Assembly (NCBI RefSeq): GCF_017591425.1
Contig: NW_024466599.1
Location: forward strand, 23,846,001-23,910,000
Origin: Ochotona curzoniae
Taxonomy: Eukaryota > Chordata > Mammalia > Lagomorpha > Ochotonidae
Direction of reading: 5' to 3'
DNA: 64,000 nt
A program made the position numbers and the translations under genes. The notes beneath the pieces are model-generated. The model searched no databases and was not told the DNA's origin. It was given only the letters and a program-made list of their open reading frames with translations. Below are positions 11,640 to 22,057 of the stretch, piece after piece. The stretch's first letter is position 1, and each line of letters starts with the position of its first letter.

Positions 11640-13370
11640 AGTGAGGTCTCGAGCTTTACTCACTTTAGTTTTTGGGAATTCCCAGGAAATAGCAGAGAAT
11701 CTTAGTGTAGATACCGTAGCCTTTCTGCTGTACTTCCTACCCCATTTGCCTTCTACTTTGCTACTATTCACTACGTATTTATTGAGTTATTTATACCTCA
11801 GTCTGCCCTGCCTGGCCACAGAAAAACCCTGTCTCTCACTTCTGAAACTTAATGCAATCTCTGCCCTTTCTTTCCTTATACCCCAAGACTCTCAGCTATA
11901 ACTTTTATAATTCTGACACTTCTGACATTATAATAGTTAGCACTTAATCTATTTTTTAGTGCTGTAACTCTTCCTTATTCTGGAGTCCTGGAACACATCA
12001 GTAACTCTCATACTTCCTTTGACCTTTGTCAGAAACTTTCAAAGTAGAAAAAAAAGTGTGTTGAAGCCACATGTCTGTTCCCTTTGGTAATGGAAGTGTC
12101 ACACGCTGAATTGAATTTGCCCTGGAATTTGGGATTTTGTCAAAGTGGGGTTTTGTGATACATAATAACTATAAGGCACTACAAGTTCTGCTTCATTCTT
12201 CTTTGAGAAATGCTCCCTCTGAGAGCAGGACATATGTTTCTTCTTATCATAGGCCCTTTGTTTGAAGGAGTCCTCGGTCATTTAGTCCTTGGCTATATCA
12301 CAAGAGGATGGCCAGGCTTTGCCATTGGATCCCAGCCTCTTCTAAAGCCCTAGAGAGATGAATTTGCTGTTGCTCCGTGGAGGGCTTCAGCTCCATGGCT
12401 TCACTCTTTCAGTTTAGTTTGTTATTATGCTTCATTTCTCTTTCCTAAAATATTTCCTCTTTCTTAATTTCTGGTCAGACACAATGCCATCCTCCGTTAC
12501 ACATAGTTTGTACATATTTATGAACTAATTTCCTGTGCTTCCCTTTTCTTTTGAATCACTGAATTGGTTCTGGGAATGATCATCTCCCTCATTTTAGCAT
12601 TTTGATTCATTCTAAGACACTTATTTCATTTTAGTCATTTTGGGAGCTTCTAAAGTCTCAGACTTGGTGTTTAATTCTCGGGGCAAACTCAGTAGATTCA
12701 TGACCTTTTTTTTTTCACAGTGGAATAATAGAATTCTGTCCATATATCTAAGCTTCCATAAGGAGAAGCTTATAATATAAACTTACTTCTAATTTTCGAT
12801 TACTTTGGTTTGCCCTATGGCAAATTTTGTCATTATTAGTTTCCTGTTTCTTCCAGTCTCTTTAGCTTGTCATGTGTCTCAATTGAATGAGTTACCATTT
12901 TTTATGTTGAATTTTGCACAGCTTTATTTTGCCTGTGTTTCCAAGGTTATTTTACACTTCTTGTATTTTATCTGTGCTTGCTTGTCTTTGCAACATATTT
13001 CAGATTAATAACATCAGGAAAATCTCATTAACTTGCTGATCACTCTTTCTCCCAGATGTGTATTAAGATATAAAGATTTAACACCAGTTTCTTCAGCACC
13101 CGTCTAGTCATTTGAATTTCTTTGAGCTAAAATGAGATAGAGCACTGTCAGTGAATCTGTCAGTTGTATTAATACTTTACCTTACTTGTCATCTGCATCT
13201 GCGGATTTATATATGCTAATTGCATTTTTTCTAATTATTTTGTCATTTTTACTTTTTTCCAGGAATTCTTATAAGATTATGACTATTTATCATTAATTTT
13301 CTGTACTTAAAATCTTCCAATGTATAAGATAGACTCCCATTTCCATAAAATGTTGTAGAGGTTAGGAGGC
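11640..13370. other. Unannotated sequence
   Basis: Pyrimidine-rich near 11700-12000 and AT-rich later. Frames at 11641-11901, 12099-12281 and 12805-13008 match no family. No conserved splice-site/exon arrangement seen. Confidence 0.45.
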
Positions 13371-13374
13371 TAGC

Positions 13375-13560
13375 TAACATTTGTCAAATTCTTAGTGTGC
13401 TTCAATTTGTTAATATTATTTCATACAAAGCCAGCACCCCTATATGAGGAGCTTTAATAACGTCTGTTTTGTACATTTTTGAAGCTAAGGTATTGAGAGC
13501 TTACATCTCTCCATTCTTGGTTTATGCTGGACGTGTGGCCAGTTGGGGAAATCTGACTCT
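13375..13560 (+). mobile_element. MIR SINE fragment
   Basis: MIR-like order: 'cattgtcaaattcttagtg'-type start, ATATTATTTCATACAAAGCC, TGAGGAGCTTTAATAACGTC, GTACATTTTTGAAGCTAAGG, and GTGTGGCCAGTTGGGGAAAT in place of the 'cacacagctagtaagtgg' block. Very old. Confidence 0.45.
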
Positions 13561-13644
13561 GGAGCACCAGTCAGATTTCCAAGCAGGGAGAATGCTCTGT
13601 GGACCCCTGGCATTTGAACAATGGCTTTGACCTACCTAGTGTCT

Positions 13645-14125
13645 TACTTTGTTTTGCAGTTTGGTCACAGAATATCACAGACTGAGTGATTTATTAAGAA
13701 AGAAAATTCATTTATTTATTATTTTATTTTGATGATTTTACCTAGTTGATTAGGGTATAAAGGGTCAAAGGCAACAGGAAGGTGGGTAAGACCATTGTTT
13801 CCATATTCTCTTTTTTTCCTTCCTGTATCTGGGGGAAGGAGGGAGTAAGAAAATTTATCTTTTTATGGCTCTGGAGGCTGGGAAGTTCAAGGTTGAGAGG
13901 CCAAGATCTGGATGTCTTGCAGCATGGACAAGGATGTCATCTGGTGAGAGTGAGAGTGGTTCAGCTCTATCTTTCCTTTATCATGTAAAGTCACCAGTCC
14001 TCTCTTTGACCTTGTCTACCCCAATTACCCACCAAAAGCCCCAACTTAATCAACACCTGAGTTTTAGGATTCAGTGAGCAACACATGAACTTTGGGAGAT
14101 ATGCTTCAACCATAATACAGTGAAA
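13645..14125 (-). mobile_element. ERVL-MaLR LTR (MST/MLT1-like), antisense
   Basis: Antisense MaLR features in order: 'cagtttggtcacagaatatc', GACTGAGTGATTTATTAAGA, GGCTCTGGAGGCTGGGAAGT, TCAAGGTTGAGAGGCCAAGA, CACCAAAAGCCCCAACTTAA, and GAACTTTGGGAGATATGCTT at the inner end. An unrelated stretch of about 100 bp separates the first two blocks from the rest. Non-coding; the two overlapping frames at 13782-14077 are LTR sequence. Confidence 0.7.
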
Positions 14126-14129
14126 GCTG

Positions 14130-14755
14130 CAAAAAAGCATTCAAGGTGCCACTGATTATACGGTACCTGTCATGTGCCATGGGAAGGGTTTTAGGAATGT
14201 CCAGAAGTAGGTGATGTCTGAAAAACACTTGTGTCTCCCTCTCTTTCTTCTGAGACCTTCCTTTGCAGACCTGACTTAGTTAGCCCTCTATGCAGTGTAA
14301 CTTCTTGATCAACTAAGAATTATATAAGTACTTGAAAAATTTGTTTTAGGGCTGATTTTTTTCTTGTGTACTTTTTCTAGCTTGCATAGAAATTGGGTGG
14401 GTTACGGAGTTTTTTTTTACCTGAATGGACTTCTCTCTTAGTCCCTAATATTAGGTAGAGTTTAGAAGCATAGAATTTAGTGTCAGCTGGGATATTTCTG
14501 CTTTTATGATGGGGTGACACTGAGGGAATTCATGTTTCTGTGTCTTGTGCTGAAATGATCTCAACAGTTGTCAAGAGGGTCTGTTGTCACCCCTCTTGTG
14601 GCAAGAGTAAGACTTGTATGATCAATGTAGACTTGTCCTACTTTCTGTGCCCACTGGCCTCTCTTGTTCACAGGAGCTTGAAGTAGACTAAAAATGTGAC
14701 TTCTTACCAGAGTACTGCCAACTTTAGAACTGTTTGGAATCTGAATTTTATAATT
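14130..14755. other. Unannotated sequence
   Basis: No repeat, exon or RNA gene recognised. Confidence 0.45.
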
Positions 14756-14759
14756 ACTG

Positions 14760-14892
14760 TACTGTTTCTACACAGGTATGAGGCTCAGATTTTCAATGAG
14801 GTTTTAGTCTGTGATACTGTCATTATGTCTAAGCAACTTCCCCAAGCCTGCATTAAATTAACATCAGAATACCAGTAAATCTCCAGCCTTAT
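14760..14892 (+). mobile_element. Possible MIR SINE fragment
   Basis: TATGAGGCTCAGATTTTCAA followed by TCTAAGCAACTTCCCCAAGC and GAATACCAGTAAATCTCC fits the MIR core ('ctgaggctcagagaggttaagcaacttgcccaagg'). This explains the exon-like look of the 60-codon frame ending at 14878. Confidence 0.4.
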
Positions 14893-14894
14893 AG

Positions 14895-16350
14895 TTTTCT
14901 TGGCAACTGAAGTTACTTTCACTTAAGTGTTTATAATTTTCTTTTCTTTCTGTATTAATTAATAAATTTGCTTTTTCTGCATATGGCAGGCTTTAATATC
15001 ACATTATCATTGGCCCAGGTATTGTAAATATTGTTTGCTGACACAACCTCCAGCCTTTTTCAGATTTAATTGATTATCTATTACTAAAATTTGTCTTTGA
15101 CAATAAAAATTCAGTTAAAATCCATGTTGTTTTTTTTTTTTAGATTCTGAGATCAGTGAATGAATTGGTCTGAAACATAAAAGCATCATGTCTAAGAAAA
15201 TAATTTGTACCATACAAAATCATTCTGAGTAAGATAAGAGGGATACATCAATTTCAGACAGCAGGCAAATATATCCCTGCCTCAAGTTCAGCTCAGAAAA
15301 CTGTTTAAAATATATTGACTGACAGATTGAATTTTGGAGTTCTTTCTCGCTTTGGGATACTACCTGTCTATCAAAACCTGAACATTCACCACAACTTACA
15401 TATGTGGGCTATAGTTATCTGGAGAAGGCAGACATTCTCAGAGCACCAAACATGATGTGGAGTGATCCTTCCTCTAACCATTGCACTTTCTTTTGGTTTA
15501 TCATCCCTTTCTTAACTGTACCAGACTTTGTGCTTTATCACACCCTGTGACTATGATGTCCCTTCTCTTCTCCCTATTCATCAATAATATCAGTCAATCC
15601 TGGCAAATGCGCAGAACTTCTCCCTTCCATGCTGCTCTTCTTGAATCTGCATCCACAGGATGACGGATAGGATTCTTTAAGAAAAGGCTCAGATGCCAAA
15701 TGAGGGGGGGGGAGGAGAGTTTTTTGTATAATATTTTCTGTGCTTCAATAATTTTATAAATCTGTAGAATAGTATGCAATTTTATTTTACAATTTGGTCT
15801 GTAGGTTTACATTTTTGGTGGATTGATATTAGTGTGTGAAGAATTTTTTGCTTCTAATGTGGATGATTACCAAATTAACAAATGCTCTACTCTCATTATG
15901 CCTTCTGTTTCCAAACAAGACAATCACTTGCCCAATTGATCTTATTTTCACTTAAAGAGACATAGAGAGACTGATGTTGTCTTGATTATTTTCATTTTAG
16001 AGCTGGTTTTACTCCATCCTTAGTATTTGCTTTTGGAAATGCCACTTAATGGAAAATCAAACTATTGGACCTGAAGATTGATTATACTTTTTCTTCTGTT
16101 TTCTGTTTTTTTTCTATCAATTTTATGCGACATTTGTTGAAGTCAACATGCTATTCATTTTTCATGACTACATGAACAAAGTACTCAGCTATAAGAACAT
16201 TTAAAAAAATAAAGATTTCCCTATCTTTACTCAATCTCTATTGAACATATTATTAATTGCTAACATTATCTAATCTGTATATTCACATTAAAAAGCTTTT
16301 ATGTTGAATGTTGTATATTGTAATTTCAAAAATGTGGCAAAATATACTTT
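14895..16350. other. Unannotated AT-rich sequence
   Basis: T11 at 15130-15140 and a short G-run near 15705. Otherwise unique-looking, with no recognisable family. Confidence 0.45.
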
Positions 16351-16377
16351 AGAAAGAAAATAAAGGGCCCGGCACGG

Positions 16378-16389
16378 TGGCGCAAGTGG
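16378..16389 (+). promoter_or_regulatory. Pol III A box of the young CSINE
   Basis: TGGCGCAAGTGG lies 14 bp into the element and matches the tRNA-type A box (TGGCNNAGTGG). Confidence 0.8.
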
Positions 16390-16432
16390 TTAAGGTCCTC
16401 GCCTTGCACGCCCAGGATCCCATATGGGCGCC

Positions 16433-16443
16433 GGTTCTATCCC
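16433..16443 (+). promoter_or_regulatory. Pol III B box of the young CSINE
   Basis: GGTTCTATCCC differs from the canonical GGTTCGANTCC at the CpG position and near the end. Spacing from the A box (about 44 bp) is normal for a tRNA-derived SINE. Confidence 0.75.
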
Positions 16444-16658
16444 AGCAGCCCCGCTTCCCTTCCAGCTCCCTGCCTGTGGCCTGGGAAGGCAGTTGAGGAC
16501 GGCCCAAAGCTTTGGGATCCTGCACCTGCGTGGGAGACCCGGAAGAGGCTCCTGGCTTCGGATCGGCATAGTATCGGCCCGTTGCGCTCACTTGGGGAGT
16601 GAATCATCGGAGGGAAGATCTTCCTCTCTGTCTCTCCTCTCTGTATATCCGCCTTTCC

Positions 16659-16688
16659 AATAAAAAAACATAATAAAAATAAATCTTT
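16659..16688 (+). terminator. T+ SINE tail: AATAAA plus TCTTT
   Basis: AATAAA at 16659-16664 and TCTTT at 16684-16688. The pair defines 'T+' SINEs, whose pol III transcripts can end at TCTTT and be polyadenylated through AATAAA. Known biology of the class, read here from the motif pair. Confidence 0.7.
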
Positions 16689-16799
16689 GAAAAAAAAAAG
16701 AAAGAAAATAAAAACTTGTTAATCTCACCATCTGCAGATAACCCTTATTAAGGTATTTTTGCAATCATTGACAAATTATGTACTGTGAAATGAAATAAC

Positions 16800-18250
16800 A
16801 TGAATTCTTTTTTGAACTAAATTATAAGCATATTCATACAATTCTATGTTTACTAGTTTATCTTGTAGACACTCCCTTTCAATCCATGTAGAGCTGCTGC
16901 TTGTATTTTTAGAGGCTATGCACTATCCCATTGTATTAAAGTACTTTCTGTGTCATGTTCTCTTCATGCCTATTGGTCTCAAATGTTCTGCAACAAAAAA
17001 TGTATCTCTGGAGAGCGTGGGCATTCAGCTTATTGGTTAAGATACCCTGGGCCCAGTTTCTGATTTCATTGCCTAACTTCAGCCTCCTCCTAGTGTAGGC
17101 AATGATAGATTCCTGCTACCGTGGAGAAGATCTAGAGTGCAGTTCTGGCTCCTGCTTCAGCACAGCCTGAATGACTGTGGAGGGTGTGGAGCAAAGAATG
17201 AGGGCTTTCTTCTTTCCCTTTCTGTGTGTATATCTTAAATATTAACTAACTAACTAACTAAATTTATAATACTGATTATCTCTTAACATATATTTCTCTC
17301 TAAATGTGACTTCATCTACAGATTAAAATTTGCAAGTAGAATGCAATGTCTGAGAAGGAGCATTTGTGAGGGTTGGTCATGTTGCTCTGATGAGAGATTG
17401 TGGCCAGTATTTTTTTGGTTGCTTCTAGATATTGCATTTTCTATTGAAGTTAACTTCTTATATGAACGTTTCTCTTTCTTTTTAACATTTCACTTTAACT
17501 TTGACTAAATTCAGAGGCATTTGCTAAAGTGGATTTTTTTTTTCTTCTTGAAAGGCTAACTTTTTTTTTTTTAAAGAAAATCCATCTTCCTTGTTTTAAA
17601 TACTGTACTTCACATATTAAATTTATGTATATACTTATGGCAATTTTTGGACTAACTCATCTGATCCATTTATTAATGTTTCAGGTGTAAATATATTAAC
17701 TTTAACATGAGTTATATCTGGTAGGACTAGTGTACCTTTCATTACAGATACTTTTCTGAGAATTGCTTCCCATGAGAAAAAAAAATTTCTGATTTTTTTT
17801 GTATGTTTTGACTTTCTTTAGTTCTAAGTTTTAAGCATTAAAGGAAATGATTTTGAAATTCTAGAAAATGGATTTTGGGAACTCTCTGTGAAGTCCTTTT
17901 TTGCCCATTTTGCCCATTTTTCAACTGGATTGGTTGTTTTTTGTTGTTGAGTTTTTTAAGTTGCTGTTATTTTCTGGATATCCATCTTTTCTCAGATAAG
18001 TTGTTTGCAAATTGTTTTTTCCATTCTGTTTGATGTCTCCGCACTCTATTGATTGTTTCCTTTTTCTTTTTTTTTTTGCAAAAGCTTTTAAGTTTAATAA
18101 CAAGCTCATTTGCTTGTTTCCTTGTAATGTTTCATGGCACTCCAATTTATTTCTTCAGGAATGAACCTTAGTTGTATAATTACTCAGTAAAACTGTACAT
18201 ACTTCCCAAAAGGTTTTTGATGCAGATTATACAGATTGTTATACTTTCTA
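16800..18250 (-). mobile_element. Old L1 (L1M/HAL1-like), antisense, split by a CSINE
   Basis: Before the CSINE: TATCCCATTGTATTAAAGTA and ATTGGTCTCAAATGTTCTGC (antisense L1 3' ORF2 pattern). After it, 17880-18170 is a clear antisense ORF2 match: TTTGCCCATTTTTCAACTGG, CTGGATATCCATCTTTTCTC, TCTATTGATTGTTTCCTTTT, GCAAAAGCTTTTAAGTTTAA. The 17400-17880 part is diverged. The first and last parts could be separate copies. Confidence 0.65.
17008..17268 (+). mobile_element. CSINE, old copy inside L1
   Basis: Shows 'cattcagcttattggttaag' head, GGCAATGATAGATTCCTGCT, 'ctggctcctgcttcagcaca', a polypyrimidine block, then a TAAATATTAACTAACTAAC tail with a short ACTA repeat. The tail repeat is unusual for the family and probably arose from a degenerate AATA tail. 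Confidence 0.7.
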
Positions 18251-18255
18251 GAGTC

Positions 18256-18780
18256 AGTCTATGTGTTAGTTGTCTATTGTGGTATAAAGAACTAACTGCC
18301 ATCCATCCAATTTTAGAAATAAGTTTTTGCTACTCATTTTTTGTTTTGTTTGAAAGGAGCAATCACATGGAGGGACAGAGAAAGAGGAGATCTTTCTTTT
18401 GCTGGTTCACTTCCCAAATGTCCAAAATATCGCAGGTTGAAGTTATGCGATTCATGACTTTGAGTAGCAGAGGCTCAAATACTTGAGCATCATTGCTGAC
18501 TCCCAGGGTTCACTTTAGCAGGAAATTGGAATCAGCAGTGGAAACAGAGCTAGAACCACGGTCTCAGAAATTGGGTTTCTAGTGTTCTGTGAAAGAATTA
18601 GCTTAACTTTTGTGCCAAATACCCAACCCAGAAAGCATTTTTTTACCTCCTGGTTTCTATGGGTCAGCTGTCTTGGTTTACTTATGATTCAGGTCTGACA
18701 CAGAGCTGTAATAATGGTATCAGGAAGTGTTCTTGTTACCACAAAGCTCACGAGGAAGGATTTGCTTCCAGGTCCTCTCA
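18256..18780 (-). mobile_element. MaLR/ERVL-like LTR remnant, antisense, split by a CSINE
   Basis: GTGTTAGTTGTCTATTGTGG and TAAAGAACTAACTGCCATCC lie before the SINE. After it come TTCTATGGGTCAGCTGTCTT and GGAAGGATTTGCTTCCAGGT, matching the order of a common antisense LTR. Class assignment is tentative. Confidence 0.4.
18335..18640 (-). mobile_element. CSINE, old, antisense
   Basis: Inverted C-repeat: TTGTTTGAAAGGAGCAATCA, AGGAGATCTTTCTTTTGCTG, GGTTCACTTCCCAAATGTCC, 'cacttt-agcaggaaattgga', GAGCTAGAACCACGGTCTCA, and a head ending TTTTGTGCCAAATACCCAAC. Confidence 0.75.
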
Positions 18781-18799
18781 AATCAATATAGGTAAACCC

Positions 18800-19146
18800 C
18801 ATGTTTTCACTGGCTGGCGTTTACAAATAACCGCGTAATAGAGACTGTGATATGCAGATGTGAAAAGAGAATGCTGTATGTACCCTTATTTTTAAATCAA
18901 AGAAGGACTCCCAATGAAACTGTTAAATACTATCTTGACAATAGGAGGCTGGACTGTCTGCCATTGTCTGTACCTGCAATGTCAGAATAAAGTTAAATAG
19001 CAGAATGATGGACTTGTGTCTGCTTATGAAGGACTTAGACTATAGTAATGGTATAGGTGAATCAGTGGGGGAGGAAGGGAATTTGGGATAGGGTAAGGAA
19101 AATCTCAGAGCCTATGGGATTTTATCATTTAAAAAAATAATAAAAT
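18800..19146 (+). mobile_element. Lagomorph L1 3' UTR and A-rich tail, sense
   Basis: Shares a block with the L1 at 30.9-31.7 kb: AAGAAGGACTCCCAATGAAA, CTGTTAAATACTATCTTGAC, CTGTACCTGCAATGTCAG, AAATAGCAGAATGATGGACT. It ends in an A-rich tail (AAAAAAATAATAAAA) into which the next CSINE inserted. Confidence 0.7.
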
Positions 19147-19490
19147 GGGCCTGGCACAGTAGTCTAGCAACCAAAGTCCTTTCTTTGTGTGTGCCAGGAT
19201 CCCATATGGGTGCCAGTTTTGGTCCCCAGCAGCCCCACTTCCCATCCAGCTTCTTGCTTGTGGCCTGGGAAAGCACCAGAAAATGGCCCTAAGGCTTGGA
19301 ACCCTGCACCCATGTGGGAGACCCAGAAGAAGCTCCTGGCTCCTGGCTTTGGCTTCAGTTCAGCTCAGCTCTGGCTGTTGAAGCAACCTGGGGAATGAAT
19401 CATCGAACGGAAGATTTTCCTCTCTGTCTCTCCTCCTCTCTGTATATCTGACTTTCCAATAAAATAAACAAATCTTTAAAAATAAAAATA
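19147..19490 (+). mobile_element. CSINE in the tail of an L1
   Basis: GGGCCTGGCACAGTAGTCTA, GGATCCCATATGGGTGCCAG, CCATCCAGCTTCTTGCTTGT, CTCTGTATATCTGACTTTCC, AATAAAATAAACAAATCTTT. Intermediate divergence. It landed in the A-rich L1 tail, so the TSD is not resolvable. Confidence 0.92.
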
Positions 19491-19507
19491 ATGAAGTTTA
19501 AAAAGCA

Positions 19508-19542
19508 AAAAAAAAAAAAGAAGAAGAAGAAGAAGAAAGAAG
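19508..19542 (+). repeat. A-run and (AAG)n microsatellite
   Basis: A13 followed by AAGAAGAAGAAGAAGAAAG, just past the CSINE tail. The antisense 60- and 105-codon frames here are poly-Ser/Phe artefacts of it. Confidence 0.9.
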
Positions 19543-19549
19543 TAATGGA

Positions 19550-20485
19550 AATAACTGTTCCTTGAACATTGTCTTCTCCATGAGGCAGGTTACTATGCGG
19601 CAACTGGCTGCTGTTGAAGGGAGCTGTGCAGAGTGAGAGCAGGAGAGACACAGAGAGAAAGCAAGCAGCTTGGGAGTCATAATTATTTTGTATGTAACCC
19701 TGGCAGAGGCCTTTCATATTTTAGATGTGTTCTGTGACTTTCAGCTTGCACTTGTGAGAGGAGCAAGTATGCATGGCATGAACCGAAGCAGGCAGAAATC
19801 AGTGAGGCCTTCTAGGAAACTGCCTACCCTAAGTCCTAGCTTCATTACATCATCCGCAGCATTGGGTGCTTTTAAAACTTTCCCCCTTGATATGGGAAAG
19901 ATGACCATCCGTTCCTCTTGATATGGGAAAGTTAACCATCCATGTTTTTCCTATGAGGACTTAAATTCCTCATATCTCACAGGTTTGTAGTGTTAATTTA
20001 ATTTGAAATTACAAGTCTTCTGTGGAAGGAGAGTGTCGTGTTAGAATTAGGAGTTGAGGGAAATTTGTATCTCACTTTGCTCTGACACAATTCAAGAACT
20101 TGTTTCCTTCCAAAAGTATCGGGCTATTAACTGTGGCTACCGCTGGTGGGTATTATTGAAATTCAAGGAAAATAGTGAGAAATCTGACATTTATTTTCCT
20201 GCCACTCTCTTTGAAATAGCATACTGACATTTAATGGTTTTAACACTTGCTACAGATGATCTAGCAATTTTCAGCCTAATCGTTAGTGTCTAACTTTTTT
20301 TTGGCTAAAATGATTTAAAATACCATGCATAAGAATTTGCAGAATGATAAAAGAACATTATGTACAAAACTGTTCTAGAGAGACAACCTTAGATACAAAA
20401 ATGCTAGTTTTGTGTAGTTTATGAATGAAATAGCATTAAGTAACATCACCTGTAATTTCAGGATCTTATTAGCTAAGACAATGGT
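19550..20485. other. Unannotated sequence with a short tandem duplication
   Basis: No gene or repeat family recognised except the 31-bp tandem pair at 19885-19946. Confidence 0.5.
19885..19946. repeat. 31-bp tandem duplication, two copies
   Basis: TTGATATGGGAAAG occurs at 19887-19900 and 19918-19931, each followed by a near-identical ACCATCC(G/A)T segment. The period is exactly 31 bp with a few mismatches. Confidence 0.85.
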
Positions 20486-20489
20486 ATGT

Positions 20490-20662
20490 AACAAAGAGAA
20501 TATTAGTCTTGTATTAGCCAATATATGACTTTGGGCAATACTTTTAAGACTGTCGATTTTTTCATCTGCAGAAGGGAAACCTATGGCCTTGTTACATATT
20601 TCAAAATGCTATGAGCTTTAATGACGTAATATCTGTTATACATAAAATTTATGAGATAATTT
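20490..20662 (-). mobile_element. MIR SINE fragment, antisense
   Basis: TATGACTTTGGGCAATACTT followed by TTTTTTCATCTGCAGAAGGG and ATGCTATGAGCTTTAATG matches the antisense MIR order (tgacttggcaagt, tcagtttcctcatctg, gcgctta). Confidence 0.45.
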
Positions 20663-20664
20663 CT

Positions 20665-21420
20665 TTTTTATGGCTCATACTGATTTTCTGCTCTGGAATT
20701 CAGTTCCCTTCATTGCTGGACAGCTTTAATTGTAGGACAGTTCTTTATTTTAGGCCAAAATCTCCCTTTTGCTTATTCCAACCTATTTATTACAGTTTAA
20801 TAGTCTAAATCTATGCTAATTTTAATTCTACTGTGCTCTGATTCTTTAAATATTTATATAAGCTCTTTAATTGTTTTCTAAGATTTAAAAAGCCATGCTT
20901 GTACACTTTTGCATATAAAATAAAATTCACTTTTTTGTTTACAAAAATTTTAAAACCTAGTATCAAATACAGGCACTGTCTGCTGTGTGTTGCAGGCACC
21001 TTAAGTATTAGTTAAGTTAAGCTATGCTTTCACTTCAATTCACAGTTTTGAGGTACATAAATGTGTTATAGACTGTACACTGTGTTTAATAGAGGTAATA
21101 TTAGAGTGAATGATATATGATCCTTTTCTTGCAGATGTTTGCGTTATAGACAAATAAAAAATATGGAAACAAGGTAAATGTTTCTCCAGAGTCCAGGCCC
21201 TTCCCAAGATTGGCTAACCAGGTGGCCAAGGCTTCTCAAAGAAAGGTTGACTGAGGCAAGGGAAGGATATCCTGGCATAGGATAGAAAATTTATAATGGC
21301 ATTGAAGAAGGTCTTAGATATATTTAGCCAATCACAAGTAGTTGGAGGTGGCTTGAATTCAGAGCTGAGAGTAGCAGTGGGAAAGGAAAACAATGCTGAA
21401 TGTAATATCACACGTATGCT
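20665..21420. other. Unannotated sequence
   Basis: AT-rich to 21150, then a more GC-balanced block at 21180-21410 of unknown nature. No domain in the frames here. Confidence 0.45.
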
Positions 21421-21424
21421 ACAA

Positions 21425-21780
21425 CTTTTTTTTTTACTTCTTATTATTATCATTTTGTGATACAGTTACATAGGCCCTGGGATTTCCCTTATCCTCTCCC
21501 CAGTTCCCTCCTCCCTCACTGAGTTCCCCAATATTATTACTATAGTATAGTTTTTCATACATAGTCATATGTCCATCACTGCTGGCATAGACCATGGCAA
21601 AGAGCCCAGAATCCTATTGTCAAGATATATTTAACCATTTGAATGGGAGTTTATCTTTGTCTGGAAGTAGAGATGCATACTGCATTGTATCTTCACATCT
21701 GGATATGATCGTCTCCATTACACAATTACTATATATCCCCTTAAATGAAAAGCCACAAAATAAGATCAACAACAGAAAGA
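21425..21780 (-). mobile_element. Pika-type L1 3' UTR, antisense, with poly-A end
   Basis: T9 at 21426-21434 marks the poly-A of a minus-strand L1. Then GGCCCTGGGATTTCCC, TCCTCTCCCCAGTTCCCTCC, TATTATTACTATAGTATAGT, ATGTCCATCACTGCTGGCAT, GTCTGGAAGTAGAGATGCAT and CACATCTGGATATGATCGTC. The block recurs at 26.2, 32.3, 43.5 and 60.6 kb, all on the same strand. Confidence 0.8.
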
Positions 21781-21823
21781 AAAAATAAGAAATTAACACC
21801 ATGAAGTTAAATATCATGCTATT

Positions 21824-22057
21824 GAATGACTAATGTGATGCGGGAGAAATGAAAAAGAAAATTAAAAACCTCCTTGAAGAAAATAATACTTCTGCATGAT
21901 ATATGAATCATCGAAGAATTTAATGAGAAGAAAGTGTTTTGAATGATTAATGTGTCACTGAAGAAATGAAAAAGAAAATCAAGAAGCTTCTTGAAGAAAA
22001 TGTTGCTACTGTATGATCTATGAGTCATTGAAGAATTTAATCAGAAGAAAGTGTTTT
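21824..22057. repeat. 117-bp tandem duplication inside the deleted L1
   Basis: Unit 1 is 21824-21940 and unit 2 is 21941-22057, both beginning GAATGA(C/T)TAATGTG and ending AGAAAGTGTTTT. The related element at 43896-44013 has one unit, so this copy gained a unit or that copy lost one. Confidence 0.9.

Larger units (their letters stand above)
16365..16698 (+). mobile_element. CSINE, young full-length copy with perfect 14-bp TSD
   Basis: Starts GGGCCCGGCACGGTGGCGC and keeps all landmarks: CCCATATGGGCGCCGGTTCT, CCTGCCTGTGGCCTGGGAAG, GGACGGCCCAAAGCTTTGGG, TGGGAGACCCGGAAGAGGCT, GGGGAGTGAATCATCGGAGG, CTCTGTATATCCGCCTTTCC, AATAAA, TCTTT and A10. It is flanked by identical AGAAAGAAAATAAA at 16351-16364 and 16699-16712, the mark of L1-driven insertion. 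Retained CpGs and the perfect TSD suggest a recent insertion. The frames at 16349-16663 are SINE sequence. Confidence 0.97.

Noticed and set aside
11259..11771. 170-codon minus-strand open frame, the longest in the window
   Set aside because: It spans an old CSINE including its CT-repeat and A-tail; no domain, and both ends lie in unrelated sequence.
14696..14878. Exon-like frame preceded by a polypyrimidine/CACAG sequence
   Set aside because: The segment fits the MIR core, which naturally looks like an acceptor plus a short exon.
19400..19717. Minus-strand frames with poly-Phe and poly-Ser runs
   Set aside because: Antisense translation of the CSINE tail and (AAG)n tract.
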